DNA from: Siniperca chuatsi
Lineage: Eukaryota > Chordata > Actinopteri > Centrarchiformes > Sinipercidae
Direction of reading: 5' to 3'
Assembly: GCF_020085105.1 (NCBI RefSeq)
Contig: NC_058057.1
Span: 24,935,082-24,999,081 of the forward strand
DNA length: 64,000 bases
Under the pieces are notes generated by a model that saw only the letters and a program-made list of their open reading frames with translations, did not search any database and was not told the origin of the DNA. Position numbers and translations under genes: made by a program. Positions 24,879 to 36,440 of this stretch are shown one piece after another. The number at the start of each line of letters is the position of its first letter. The first letter of the stretch is position 1.

Positions 24879-27800
24879 TTAGTTGATGGTGGCATAGAGG
24901 GTGGGATCAGCAGAGGCTCCAGCAGAAGAGGAGGGAGCTTTCACAATGCTGTAGGTCACTGCATCATCACCAGCCCGAACCTATAAGACAAAAAGGAACA
25001 CAGTACAACACTTAAATTACACAACCGGACATGACACAGCACAGTTCTCCACAGCAAGGCAACACGATGAAAGATGATGCAACGCAGCATCCCACACCAC
25101 ATTAACACGACGCAACGTTCAATAATGAAATACATCAAATACACACAAAATAACTCAATAACATAAACACAGCACACTGCAATATCATAAAATGCAATAA
25201 AACACAAAGCAACATCATCACATGCAACACAGCGTATCACAACACAGCAAACATCACACACAGTTTAACACCGGCTGGCATCACAATCCTTATATAGAAT
25301 ATAAAATTATATGGGATTTAAGGGTAAAATAGAAACTTTTTTTTTTTTTTTTCATACTTTAATTTTTATATTCACTACCTACACTATTATAACAGACAGC
25401 TTACCCGGGCTTTACTGTTGGTCTTCCTGGTGTAGCTGATGGAGGCGTAGGAAACACCATCTTCAGGATCAGCCTACACAGAAGACAACATGATGGCTGC
25501 TCAGTAACATGTGGACTTAGACTTACTCGCTTTCTTTTTTCTGTTTCATTATTTTCTATTCTATTTCCATCTACGCTTGATTATATCATGTCTCTTTCAG
25601 TCTCTTTCAGGATTGGCAGGTATAAAATTCATTAAGTTGACTATTGTGTTTTTAAGCTGACTGAGCTTGCATTTTTATCTACAGCCCACTCTTTTTTTGT
25701 TTTTGTTCTGGTGCACAGCAGTTGCATCAACATCTTACCCTTTTCTTCTATGTTGCAGAAGAAAATTAGGCTTAAGAGTCACTGTGTGTCTCGGACAGTT
25801 ATGTTTTGAAGAACACATACAAACACCAGTGAGTGTAACTTTGTACTGGGTGCAGTGTGTGATCTCACCGTGTCCTGACTGGTTTCTGGAGCAGACTGAG
25901 CCACTGCAGGAATAGTCAGGGCACAATACGAGCAACAGCGGTGCAATAAAATACATTTCTGTAGGTTTCATCCATTCAGGTGGTACATGTAGTGTGATGA
26001 AGCCTCCTGGATTAGTGGGAAAACTGCATCAACTCTACAACTTCAGCTCCGTGGATAAATTCATTTTGACTTGACAAAATGCAATCCAATACAACACCCC
26101 ACCACACATACTTTCTCTATGAGGCTTATTATGTTCTGTTTTTGTTGACACTGTCATTGCACTCTATTGTTATTTTGGAGGCAGTTGTTTATGTAAGATG
26201 AACGAGATCTGGGACAAAAATGAGCTTTGGGCTCCTCGCAGTTTATTAAAAGTTTGCCTTAAGCCCCCCAAATCAACCGATATTCCTATGCTAGAAAACA
26301 ACATGGCCGCAGGTTTGTGTGCGTCTGCACACAGTTATCATTTTCATTACTGTTGGTATCTTTTTTTTTTTTGGTCCCAATCCCAAACAACTTGCAGTGA
26401 ATCAGACCACCCAAACCGAACCGACAGTGAACCAGAGGCATACGGGGCACCTGAGAGTCTGAAGCCCTGGGCAGTTTCTGGTTTTGCCCAATCAGAATTC
26501 ATCCTTGGTAGTGTTGTACTGGACTGCATTAAGTGTATCAAGAATTTTGCTCAGATTTCATTTTTATGTGTTTTTAATCTAACTTGGTTTTCCTCACAAT
26601 GAATTATTTGGCCTTTGCTGCTGCCACCACTTAGTGTCAAGGCAATATAGTCAGCACTGTTTATTCTTATCTTATTGTCGTTCAGCTATAGAATCATAGT
26701 TACAATGCTGAAAAGCAACTAGCACAAACACTGGTTTGCTCTGTAAAGTCATAATTGTATAAACATTTCATTATTCAGTTTTAAAACTCACTGTGTTTTT
26801 ATCCCTCTGTGGTTTGTTCCCTGAAAAGACAAAAATAGAGTTATTTAGCTTCCATAGTCAAAATTCAGGTTTATCAAAACAAGAATAGAGTTACTGTCCA
26901 GGGTGTGCCTGCCTAGGCCCAAAGTCAGGATAGGCTCCAGTCATCAAACGGGGACCAGCGGTAGAAAATGGATGGATAGATTTTGTAGATAAAAGCTTCA
27001 TTTGTAAATGTTCCCACCTTTATTTCTCTTCCATCTAATGAGTGTCACTGCAGTTATAAAGAGTACTGCTAAACCCACAGCCACAATGATGTACAACCAC
27101 CACCAATCTAGAAATGGAATAGAAGAAGAACAGAAGATTTTTGGCTGCAGTTTTCTGTTCTGTTCAATCCTCCATCATCCTGTAGCTAAAAGAGAATTGC
27201 ATATGCTTTTCTGAAATATTTTTTCTCAATCAAACAACAGACAGTCATACATAGAGATTGCTGAGAGATATATACCAAATATACCTTGTGGCTTTGTGGT
27301 TGTATCGTTGTTTTCAGGTGCGTTGCTTTTGTTTGCTCCTACTTTAGATAAAATCCATAAAATAATCAAATGCACTTAATTTGCACATCAGGATGAAGCG
27401 ATTTTAAACGGCTCATCATATTCTCAACTGTTTTCTCACCTGAGGACTGAGGGCTGAAGGTAAACACTTTTCTAGTGTAACCATCTGTCACGTTACACTT
27501 CAATAACTCATAATTCTTTGATGTGTAAATAAAATGAGAAGTCGTAAAGGTCACATTGGCCGAGCAGTACGACTGTGATGTCATTAAGTCTTTGTTATCT
27601 TTATCCACATCTTTAGCGCCATACAGCCACTTCACTGTGTGTCCACACCGATGATATGTCAACACAGAGCAGGTTAACGTCACCTTATGATTGTCCTTAT
27701 GTTCAGTCACTGGTGAAGATGGAGATATTGTGAGAGAAAAGAGTAAATTAACTTTATACACTTTGATAATAATTATTGTAATGTTTCAGTATATTGTTCT

Positions 27801-28440
27801 AACAAGACAGTTTGAGCTGAAAACATTATGATGTAAATACTCACTGGTAACAACAGACAGATCAAGAGTGTTTGGACCAGATTTGTTGAGCTGTTCGCAG
27901 AAGTAACGACCAACATCCTCGACTGTGACCTTCTTTATAACCAGAGAACAGTTCACTGTAACGCTCAGTCTGTCTGATTTAGCTTTGACAGTGTTAACAG
28001 TCTGCCCACGTTTAACCAGATCTTGTGCTGCTGTGCTAGGAAAACGACTGAAGAACCAGGAAGTACTGTCACATTTATAGTGATTTAACACATTTTCACA
28101 AGGCAATGTGATTTTATCCCCATCTCGGACAATTAAGGAGGGGCGATGTTGTACAGTTAATGCTGTAAAAGAAATGAGAGAGAAACACATGAACTAAAAT
28201 AAGAATATAGCTGTTATGTTCATAGTTAGTGTGAGGATCATTTTAAATACAACATAAGTTTGTAAATGTCCCCCAAACTTAGTTTTCAAGAGACCACTGA
28301 ACCCAAAACAAACAAGCATGAAGCAATCAAGTACTAGTATTATTCATTTTGTAAAGTGTTATACTGTATGTATCCTTACCTGTAAACTGAAGCACCAGTA
28401 TCAGATACAAAAACATTTTAATCCATCTGAATTCAACCAT
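24879..28440 (-). CDS. Ig receptor A: two-Ig-domain inhibitory-type receptor
   Basis: Predicted single-pass surface receptor of leucocytes; the ligand is unknown. Exons: 28380-28440 (signal peptide MVEFRWIKMFLYLILVLQFTG), 27845-28162 (V-like domain), 27440-27709 (second Ig domain), 27285-27341 (stalk), 27018-27107 (membrane helix), 26792-26820, 25405-25473, 24879-24980. They total 331 codons plus stop in one frame with phase-1 introns between Ig exons, typical of the superfamily. The V domain has CENV, CDSTSW, VNCSLVI and EDVGRYFC, i.e. two cysteines beyond the canonical pair. The tail has VSYASI and VTYSIV (ITIM consensus) plus TLYATI (ITSM-type). One short tail exon present in C and E is degenerate here (about 25870-25904). 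Layout resembles teleost DICP receptors; that name is tentative, and the Ig-ITIM call is firm. Confidence 0.82.
25870..25904 (-). pseudogene. Degenerate tail exon of gene A
   Basis: The sequence corresponds to the exons at 34255-34311 (C) and 42398-42454 (E), and the donor gtgagatc is kept. The upstream acceptor is lost. The nearest usable AG gives a 35-bp exon that would shift the frame. Skipping it keeps the frame, so gene A probably lacks this segment. Confidence 0.55.
26885..26985 (+). repeat. Short retroelement-tail repeat
   Basis: Contains ggcccaaagtcaggatagg, ctccag and agcggtagaaaatggatgga, the recurrent 3' phrase of a widespread fish LINE/SINE tail. It lies in an intron of gene A. 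Confidence 0.6.
27777..27844 (-). other. 68-bp conserved intron box in gene A
   Basis: The first 68 bases of the 135-bp intron between the V and second Ig exons are identical to those of genes B (31169-31236), C (35728-35795) and E (44181-44248). The frame stays open from the V exon through SEYLHHNVFSSNCLVRTIY to a stop. Confidence 0.85.
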
Positions 28441-29458
28441 TGTTCTTTTGTCTATCTTTTCTTTTCTATCTCTCGCGTGAACAGTGTGTATCACTTCCTC
28501 ATTGTGACAGTTTTTCCTCTTTTGTCATTTGCTGCTGTTTATTGTGCAGTCATATACATATAATTTATGTATATCAGCTTTGACTTTCCTTCTGTCAACC
28601 AGTCAACACTCTGACATGAGCTGGGACAAATCTCCCCCCGGCCTGGTGTAGCTGGAATTGTTAACAGCTGTAGCAGGTGACATTTGGATTTAGACACTTC
28701 TCACTCATTCAGATGTTTAATACAACTCTCAAGGGTGAAATCATTTATTCAGTCAAAATGTCACATTGCACCTCCTTTCAGTTAGCTCTAAAGCCCTTTC
28801 AGAGCACCAGGATATTTGAATTAAACTGAACAAAGAAATAAATATTAACATTATTGCATATGAAACAATTACATGTGGTACATAGCTTAAAAAGTGATAA
28901 AACAGATTAAACAAATAAAAAAACTCAAAGTCTTTGAACTGTTACCTAACACTGGTACATCCATCACTGACAACTTTATGTTTAAAGCAAACAGCCTTAT
29001 GAATGTTTGATCACTACTTCCTACTACACCACCTTCTGGACAAAAAGCATTTTACAGCAATAAAGCCTGGAAATGAAATATAATGGGGAAAAAACATTAG
29101 ATCATTCTAAAAAAATATGATGTAACATACACAAAAGCAGTCAACGCTGCATACTGTAAATAAATGAGTGAGAGCATCAGGATAATATATTCAGAGACAC
29201 ATGCCCCACAAAAATGACACAACGGGACATATGACGTAGCGTAACATGGCAATGCTACATGATGAAAGGTAACATAAACAGCAAAACACCATCATGAAAT
29301 CCAACAACGCAAAAGCAACGACAATGACAGAATGATTGACATCACAACTTTAATCACTAAATACATAAGCTTTGATGGATAAAAAACTTAATTCATTTCA
29401 TTTCTGAAAAAACAAATTCCTCATTCACTGCCAACACAAGTATAATCAAGCAGACAGC
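28441..29458. other. Spacer between receptors A and B
   Basis: No exon was seen. Parts (28980-29080 and 29200-29300) match the 3' flank and last intron of gene A (24430-24540, 25020-25110), so it is the degraded end of a duplicated receptor block. The expected last tail exon of gene B is absent here. Confidence 0.55.
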
Positions 29459-29739
29459 TTAACCGGGCTTTACTGTTGGTCTTCTTGGTGTAGCCGATGG
29501 AGGCGTAGGAAACACCATCAGGATCAGCCTGCACAGACAAGACAACACGACTGCTCAGTAGCATGTGGATTTATACTGACTCACTCTCATACTTTTCTAT
29601 CACTATGCGGTTAGGTTAATGTTACTTAGCAACAAGTAAAGCTGTGATCTGTCCATCAGGAAACTCCATAACTCACTTTAGTACTGCACTCTGTCGTCAA
29701 ACTGCCCTCATAACATTATTGATATCTTCATGACCAAGA

Positions 29740-30206
29740 CCAAATAGTTCCACTTTACTTGAGGTCAAGGGAATTATTCATGACACCATTATAAAAGCAT
29801 TTGACAGTGTAATAAAACTTACTGACATCTTTATGACAAGTTCAAATGGTTCCACTTTACGTGAGGTAATGGGAATCATTCATGACACAATTATAATGGT
29901 CACATGACAGTCGTAAAAAACAAGCGCATATGACAGTCTAATGTGATGTTAACACATAAAGCTAAATAGTTTTATTTAAGTTTGCTAAGTAGGTCTGCTA
30001 TGGCACGTTTATGTCAGGTTATGTTTTCTTGGTTAATGTCAAGCTGTCATGACAAAGACTCTCAAACGATGTCAAATTTGCATTAAAAGTGCCATAATTG
30101 ACCAAATGACACTTAACAACAATACACCTTCATAAAGACTTCATGAACATGACAGGTGTCATGTCATGTCAGTCTTATGAACCCACCTTCAAATAAAGTG
30201 TTACCG
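29740..30206. mobile_element. Non-autonomous fold-back-type element (tentative)
   Basis: A dispersed-looking block in the pseudogene B intron, rich in atgaca/tgtcat motifs. Its two ends are inverted relative to each other: gttccactttacttgagg at the left, and caaataaagtgttacc at the right, which reads ggtaacactttatttg on the other strand. It matches my memory of a common fish MITE-like repeat. An internal direct repeat lies at 29745-29830 and 29850-29930. Confidence 0.45.
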
Positions 30207-31168
30207 AAAGAACTACCACAAACACCTGTTTGCTCAATAATTGTATAAATATTGTATAAACTGATGATTCGGTTTTTAAACTCACAATGTTGACACCCAT
30301 CTATGTTTTGTTTGCTGAAAGGACAAAAAAGAGACTTGACTTTAGCTTCCACAGTGAAAATCCTGGTTTATCAAAAACTCTTGTTGATAAATTCTGTCAC
30401 CTTTAGTTCTCCTCCATCGTACGACGGCAACAACAATTATCAAGAGTGCTGCTAAACCCACAGCCACAAGGATGTACCACCATCAATCTGGAATGAAAAT
30501 GAAAACATTACACATTTTTGCTGCAGCTTTCTGTTTTGTTTAAAATGTTTTTTTTTAACAAAATCATTGTAAGTGATTTTAACGCTAAAGTTATGAAACA
30601 TTCATTTGCAATTTTTCTTACTAAATCAAGCAATTTGTAATGGTACAAACACTGCACCCATGAGTCACACATATCATATCAGTCGATGTGTGATATGCTC
30701 TTGTTGTCCATCTGCAGTAACTAAATGAGAAGCAATGATGTCATCTAAAACCTTCAAAACCATCAAATAAACAATGTATTTTATTTTTCACATTGGTATT
30801 AAGTGATTTTAAACAACTTGTCATATTCTCACCTGATTCCTTCCCCTGGAGGACTGAGGGCTGAAGGTAAACAGATGCACTTTTTCAGTGTTACCATCTC
30901 GTAACTCGTAATTCTTTGATGTGTACATAAAATGAGAAGTCTTAAAGGTCACATTGGCCGAGCAGTAAGACTGTGATGTCTTTAAATCTTTGTTGTCTTT
31001 ACCCTCATACAGCCACTTCACTGTGTGTCCACACTGTCCATGTGTGAACGCAGAGCAGGTTAACGCCACCTTATCAGGGTCCTCATGTTCAGTCACTGGA
31101 GAAGATGGAGATATTGTGAGAGAAAAACAACAAGAGTAAATTAACTTCATCACTGTGATCATAATTAT

Positions 31169-31236
31169 TGTAATGTTTCAGTATATTGTTCTAACAAGAC
31201 AGTTTGAGCTGAAAACATTATGATGTAAATACTCAC
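31169..31236 (-). other. 68-bp conserved intron box in pseudogene B
   Basis: Identical to the boxes in A, C and E although the neighbouring V exon has decayed. Confidence 0.85.
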
Positions 31237-31580
31237 TGTTAATAAGAGACAGATGAACATGAGCATCTTGACCTTGTTTAAATTCTCCTGATTTGAACTG
31301 TTGACAGTCATAACGACCAACATCCTCGACTGTGACCTTCTTTATAAGCAGAGAACAGCTCGCTGTAACACTCAGTCTGTCTGTTTAGCTTTGGAGATTT
31401 CACCAATCTGCCCAAGTCTAACCAGCTCTACAGCTGCTGTGTATCCTGAACCAGCAAAGAGCCATGTAGTACTGTCACATTTTCGCTGACCGTCTATCAC
31501 ATTTTCACAAGACAAAGTGACTTCATCTCCAACTCTGACAGCGTAGGAACAGGAAGCTGTCTGGTTGCTGCTGCAACTGA

Positions 31581-32638
31581 GAAGATGAGAGATAAATATG
31601 AAAAATGAACTGAAGTAAGAACAAGGTAATTATGTTTAGAGTTATTATGAGGATGATTTTAGATACAACAGATGCTTACAAATGTGTCTCATCCTTACAA
31701 GAGTCCGCTAAAATCACTATGTTAAAAACAAACAGCAGACTTGGCTGTCTGAGTTAAATTAGAATAGCATTACTAAAACAAAGATTGCTATCACTCTCTC
31801 GACAGTCAAAGTCTTCTTAAAGAGAAATATAGTATCTACTTCCTGTAATTAGTAAGGTGTCACTTCCTCATAGTGACTTTCCTTTTTCTCTTATGTCAGT
31901 TGCTGTTTTTTAACGTATCTCGTTGCTGTACGAACCAGTCAGTGCTCAAGACCTGGTGCAGCAGGTGAAAGAAAGTGAAAATATATCCCTTTTGGTCTTC
32001 CACAGTTTCCACTCATTCACTTGTTTAGTACGACTCTTACGGGTGATTCAGTGTGGATAAGGGATGTCACAACCCACTTCCTCTCAGCATCTTTTTTTTG
32101 TTTGAGTTCTTAGCAAACTAAATGTTAAAATTATTGCATATGAAACAATTAGAGGTGATACAGAAAAAAAGAGATTATTAAAGAAACCAGCCATACGAAT
32201 ATCAGGTTCTTACTTTTACTTTTTTACTAGTTTACTAGTTCACCTACTAAACCCTTCTGGACAGAAAGGTTTATTACAACAATAAATCTTGAAAATGATC
32301 ATAAAAACAATTCTGGTCACATGTTCATGTAAGAACTGAAATGTAAAATTTCAATATTATAATAAAGTTTTTGTCTTTCCCTTCATGTATCAATAACAAT
32401 GTCATTAATCTGCAGTGCATTAGGGTTATATACAAAAATATAAATAAATATTAAATGCTCTCCAGGCTTTTGACTGCATATACAATTTTTAAAGGTTAAT
32501 GGTTAATTAAAAGTATCAATACATATTGGTAACACAGTACGAGTGAATTCTTGTGAAAAGCTCTCGCCGAATAAAAACTGACTTGGTTTTCTTATTAGTT
32601 ATCAGTGTAAAAAAAAAAACTAATGATATGAGCTGTAA
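31581..32638. other. Spacer between B and C
   Basis: No exon was recognised. A stretch at 31740-31880 matches the 5' flank of gene C (36300-36560) but lacks the signal-peptide exon that lies between those two halves in C. Confidence 0.55.
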
Positions 32639-33015
32639 CTACACTGTGGCCTCTTCTTTGTTTGGTTTGTTGACGGTGGCGTAGAGGTTGCTGGGATCAG
32701 ATGAGGCTCCGGCAGAAGAAGAGGAAGCTTTCACAGTGCTGTAGGTCACTGCTGCATCATCATCATCATCTTTACTGCAAACCTTTAAAATAAAAGAGAA
32801 ACAGCACGACACATAAATGACACAACAGGACATGACACAACATAATTCAGCACATTGTAATCCAACACAATGAAAGACAACAGTGCAAAGCAGCATCCAG
32901 ACATTAAACAACAAATCAACAGTGAATAATGCAATGAAATACAACAAATCAGACATAAACACAAAATAACCCACTGTGATGCACCACAGCAGTGTAAAAC
33001 AGTATGAACACAACC

Positions 33016-33059
<44 letters not shown>

Positions 33060-36000
33060 GTGCAGACATTCATGTCTCCCTCAGGATGAATTGTAATAAT
33101 GGGCCTTTAACTTTTCATCTAGTGCCGTCCTCTTGTCATGCATCAGCATGTTAGCATTGTCATTGTGAGCATGTTAGCATCATGGATGGGGTTAGCATAC
33201 TACATGATGCATTTAGCTCAAAACACCACTGTGCAGCCTCACGGAGCCGCTGTACACTCTTGCAGTAGTCTTGTTTCTTCATCCACACCCAACACGTGTA
33301 TTATAATCAATCAGACAGCTCACCAGGGCTTTACTGTTGGTCTTCTTGGTGTAGCTGATGGAGGCGTAGGAAACACCATCTTCAGGATCCGCCTACACAG
33401 AGAAAACAACATTCAGAAGCGTGTGGGCATTCTAAGTTAGTTACATCATTTAACTTCTCTTTTTCTAAGAAGGAAGTTAGACTCATTTACAGAACAAAAT
33501 ATAACTGTTCATACTGCTACATTTAGAGAACAAATATAGCCGCAAGCGGCAATTCCAGGGTTCAAGCCAACAAAGACCGTTAGAAGTTTAAAGCTTTTGA
33601 TCTGGACCTGGTCAAATGTGGCCTAGACGTGGCAAAAGCAGTGAAATCTCCCTCTTTTGCATTGTCACAAATAGAATGAAGAAAACAAACAATGTCTGAT
33701 TTATAGCCTGATTTGTGTTACGCCACGCCCAGGTTTTTGCGTTTGTAACGCCCCCTAGTGGTTGATTTGAAGGAAACTTTCAGGGCCGGTTTCAGGTTCT
33801 TTTGTGGACACATCCTGGACGTTTTGTGATGATTGGCCCAACAGTTGTTGACTTTGGTCTATATATGTGCTGAGCCACGCCCCTTTTGAAAACTAAGTCA
33901 ACAAGCTTCATACAACTTTTGATAGGCTTCATCCAATGATGATCCACCGAAAATTTGGTAGCAATCGCATCTACGGTTTAGGAGGAGATGTCAAAAATGT
34001 GTTTTTCAAAAAATTCAAAATGGCGGAAAATCTAGTTAGGTGGACTTTAGTGGTTCAAGAGGATTTTATGCAGAGCACATATTTCTGTGGAAGCACATGC
34101 GCATCATTTCTAGTTATTGGGCCAGGTTTTGTGTTTCTAGCTCATTCCAGCTCACGGGAATTTGAGCCGCGGCAGAAGACAACAAATAATAATAAGAAGA
34201 AGAAAGAACCCCTAATAACAGTGAGTGTAACTTTGGACTAGTGTGAGATCTCACCATGTCCTGCCTGGTCTCTGGATCAGGCTGAGTCACTGCAGGGTTC
34301 AAGCTCAGTCCCTGGAAAAATAGTCTAGTTACAGTTTGCATTTAAATCAATGGGTACATATTACAGAATATACTGTGTGCCATGCTGTAAATTCGCACAT
34401 CTATCACATATACCTTCTTCAGTTTTTTTTCAAATAGCCTATCCCTCTCAAGCTAAATTATAAATTTGATTTAGAATGCAAAAATCTGTATCAAAGCCAA
34501 AGGTCAGCAAAACTGGTCCCTTTGCTGACACTAGCTGCTGCTGAGTACTGTTTACTCTAGAACCACAGTCACTTTAGTAATTGTGAAGAACTACCACAAA
34601 CACTGTTTTTGAAGGCATAACTCTATAAACATTTGATTATTAACATTTAAAACTCACCACATTTTCATCCATCTGTGTTTTGTTCCCTGAAAAGACAAAA
34701 GAGAGTCGACTTTAGTTTGTACGATGGAACCCAGGTTTATTAAAACACGTTGTTCTAACAGTTTAATCTGTGGTTGCTCTCACCTTTAGTTTTCTTCCGT
34801 CTGATGACAACAACAACAATGATTATTAAGAGTGCTGCTAAACCCACAGCCACAATGATGACCCACCACAAATCTGGAAGGAGAATAAAAACATTAAAAA
34901 TATTCTGGCTGCAGTTGTCTGTTCTGTTTAACATCATGTAGCTAAAATATGAGAAATTACATGTGGTTTTTGCAAAACCTTTGAAACATTTTTGTGAAGC
35001 ACATCATTTTTCTGTTGGTACAAATCTCATCTTTTAGTTAACACGTCTATTATGTCTACATTGACTGTATCTTACATTGCATGTTTTTTAAATAGTAACT
35101 TTAAGCAATTTAACCATACAATAAGATGTTGATATTTTTCAGGATATGAGGACATCATATGAGTGAGAGAGAGAGAGAGAGGTGTAAGGTGTTAAGGCAC
35201 TACCTTGTTTTGTTTCATCCTTTTCTGATATCGCCACTAATGTGCTTCCTTTCGATTTTGTTGAATACGATATGAAAAAATAAAACACAACTTGAAATAA
35301 AATACTTCATGTTTACCATCTGAAGAGACTAAATGAGAAAGAATGTAGTCTTAAAACTTAAAATTCATCAAATAAAACCAAATGTACCTGTTTTCTCACA
35401 CGAGGACTGGAGGCCAACATTACACAGCAGCCTTTGTCCACTCTTATTATCTGTCACGTTACACTTCAGTAACTCATAATAGTTTGACTTCTGATCAAGA
35501 GGAGGAGTTGTAAATGTCACAGTGGCTGAACAGGTAAGCTGTGACGTCTCCAAGTCATTCTTATTACCCTCATACAACCACTCGACTGTGTATTCACACC
35601 CTTCATACGTCAACACAGTGCAGAACAAGATGTCTGTATCATTGTTCTGATGTTGATCCACTGGAGAAGATGGAGATATTGTGAGAGAAAGGCAACAAGA
35701 GTGAAATTAACTTCACTGTAAGTATAATGTAATGTTTCAGTATATTGTTCTAACAAGACAGTTTGAGCTGAAAACATTATGATGTAAATACTCACTGTTA
35801 ATAACAGACAGTTGAACATGAGCATCTGGACCTTGTTGTTGTCCTGATCTGAACTGTCTGCAGGAGTAACGACCAACATCCTCGACTGTGACATTTTTTA
35901 TAACCAGAGAACATTTTGCTGTAACGCTGAGTCGGTCGGATTTAGCTTTGGAAATCTCATTTTTCCAAATCTGCCCAAGATTAACCAGCTCTTGTGATGA

Positions 36001-36440
36001 TGACCGAATATGACGACTGACAACCCAAGAAGTACTGTCACATTTGTCCTGGTTTTTTATCACATTTTCACAAGGCAAAGTGATTTCATCTCCAACGCTG
36101 GCAATGAAGGAGGGGGGGTTCTGTCCAATTACCGCTGTTGAAGACGAGAGATAAATATAAAAAAAATTCACTGTGATAAGAATATGGCTTTTGTGTTTAT
36201 AGTTGTGTGAGGAAAACATTAAATACAAACAAGAGCAAATGCTCCATATACAAATATCTGCTCAACACATGTTCAAAACAAACAGCCAGCTTGGCTGTCT
36301 TACTTAAACTAGTATTAGTTACTTAAACATTACTAATTGTATTTCTTTTATTCATGTATGTGTTTTGTATATATATTACCTGTAAACTGAAGCCCCAGTA
36401 TCACAAATAAAGACATGTTAATCCATCTGAATTGAACCAT
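32639..36440 (-). CDS. Ig receptor C: two-Ig-domain inhibitory-type receptor
   Basis: Nine exons give 368 codons plus stop: 36380-36440 (signal, MVQFRWINMSLFVILG), 35796-36134 (V-like), 35388-35660 (second Ig), 35204-35248 (stalk), 34784-34873 (helix LWWVIIVAVGLAALLIII and a basic RRKK stop), 34658-34686, 34255-34311, 33324-33392, 32639-32782. The V domain has CENV, CDSTSW, AKCSLVI and EDVGRYSC; the second domain has FCTV, GCEY, EWLYEG, LTCSATV and LLKCNVTD, again four cysteines. The tail has VSYASI and VTYSTV (ITIM consensus, expected to recruit SHP phosphatases) and LYATV. The second Ig exon has two usable donors in the same phase (35388 or 35397 end). No lesion. DICP-like by layout; name unverified. 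Confidence 0.87.
33020..33057. repeat. (AT)n microsatellite
   Basis: About 18 AT units in an intron of gene C. Confidence 0.9.
33058..33260. repeat. Dispersed repeat R3 (gttagcatg-rich), copy 1
   Basis: Contains cattcatgtctccctcagga, cagcatgttagcattgtcat, tgtgagcatgttagcat and agcctcacgg. The same family recurs at 56030-56370. It is a well-known percomorph repeat by memory. Confidence 0.7.
33535..34205. mobile_element. Dispersed repeat (cgccccctagtgg type)
   Basis: Starts with the fold-back gccgcaagcggc, then ttccagggttcaagccaac, includes acgccccctagtggttg and tgatgattggcccaacag, and ends in an A-rich aataataagaagaaga tail. This is a recurrent fish element of unknown class inside an intron of gene C. 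The 101-codon ORF across it is not a gene. Confidence 0.65.
35728..35795 (-). other. 68-bp conserved intron box in gene C
   Basis: Identical to the boxes in A, B and E. The open read-through from the V exon ends with the same 19 residues. Confidence 0.85.

Larger units (their letters stand above)
29459..31580 (-). pseudogene. Ig receptor B pseudogene
   Basis: A former receptor of the A/C/E type. Recognisable exons: V (31237 to about 31577), second Ig (about 30835-31095), 30286-30314, membrane helix (about 30401-30487) and one tail exon (about 29465-29530). Lesions: the signal exon is missing; a one-base deletion near 31382 shifts the V frame; the second Ig domain has lost the LLKCNV segment with its conserved Cys; its donor is altered so the phase no longer fits; TGA replaces a Trp codon at the start of the helix; the last ITIM exon is gone. 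Several independent hits make expression as a receptor very unlikely. Confidence 0.85.

Noticed and set aside
26198-26602. 134-codon plus-strand ORF
   Set aside because: It lies in an intron of receptor A, has no domain-like features, and is opposite to the gene.
33936-34241. 101-codon plus-strand ORF
   Set aside because: It is inside a dispersed repeat with a polyadenylate-like tail.
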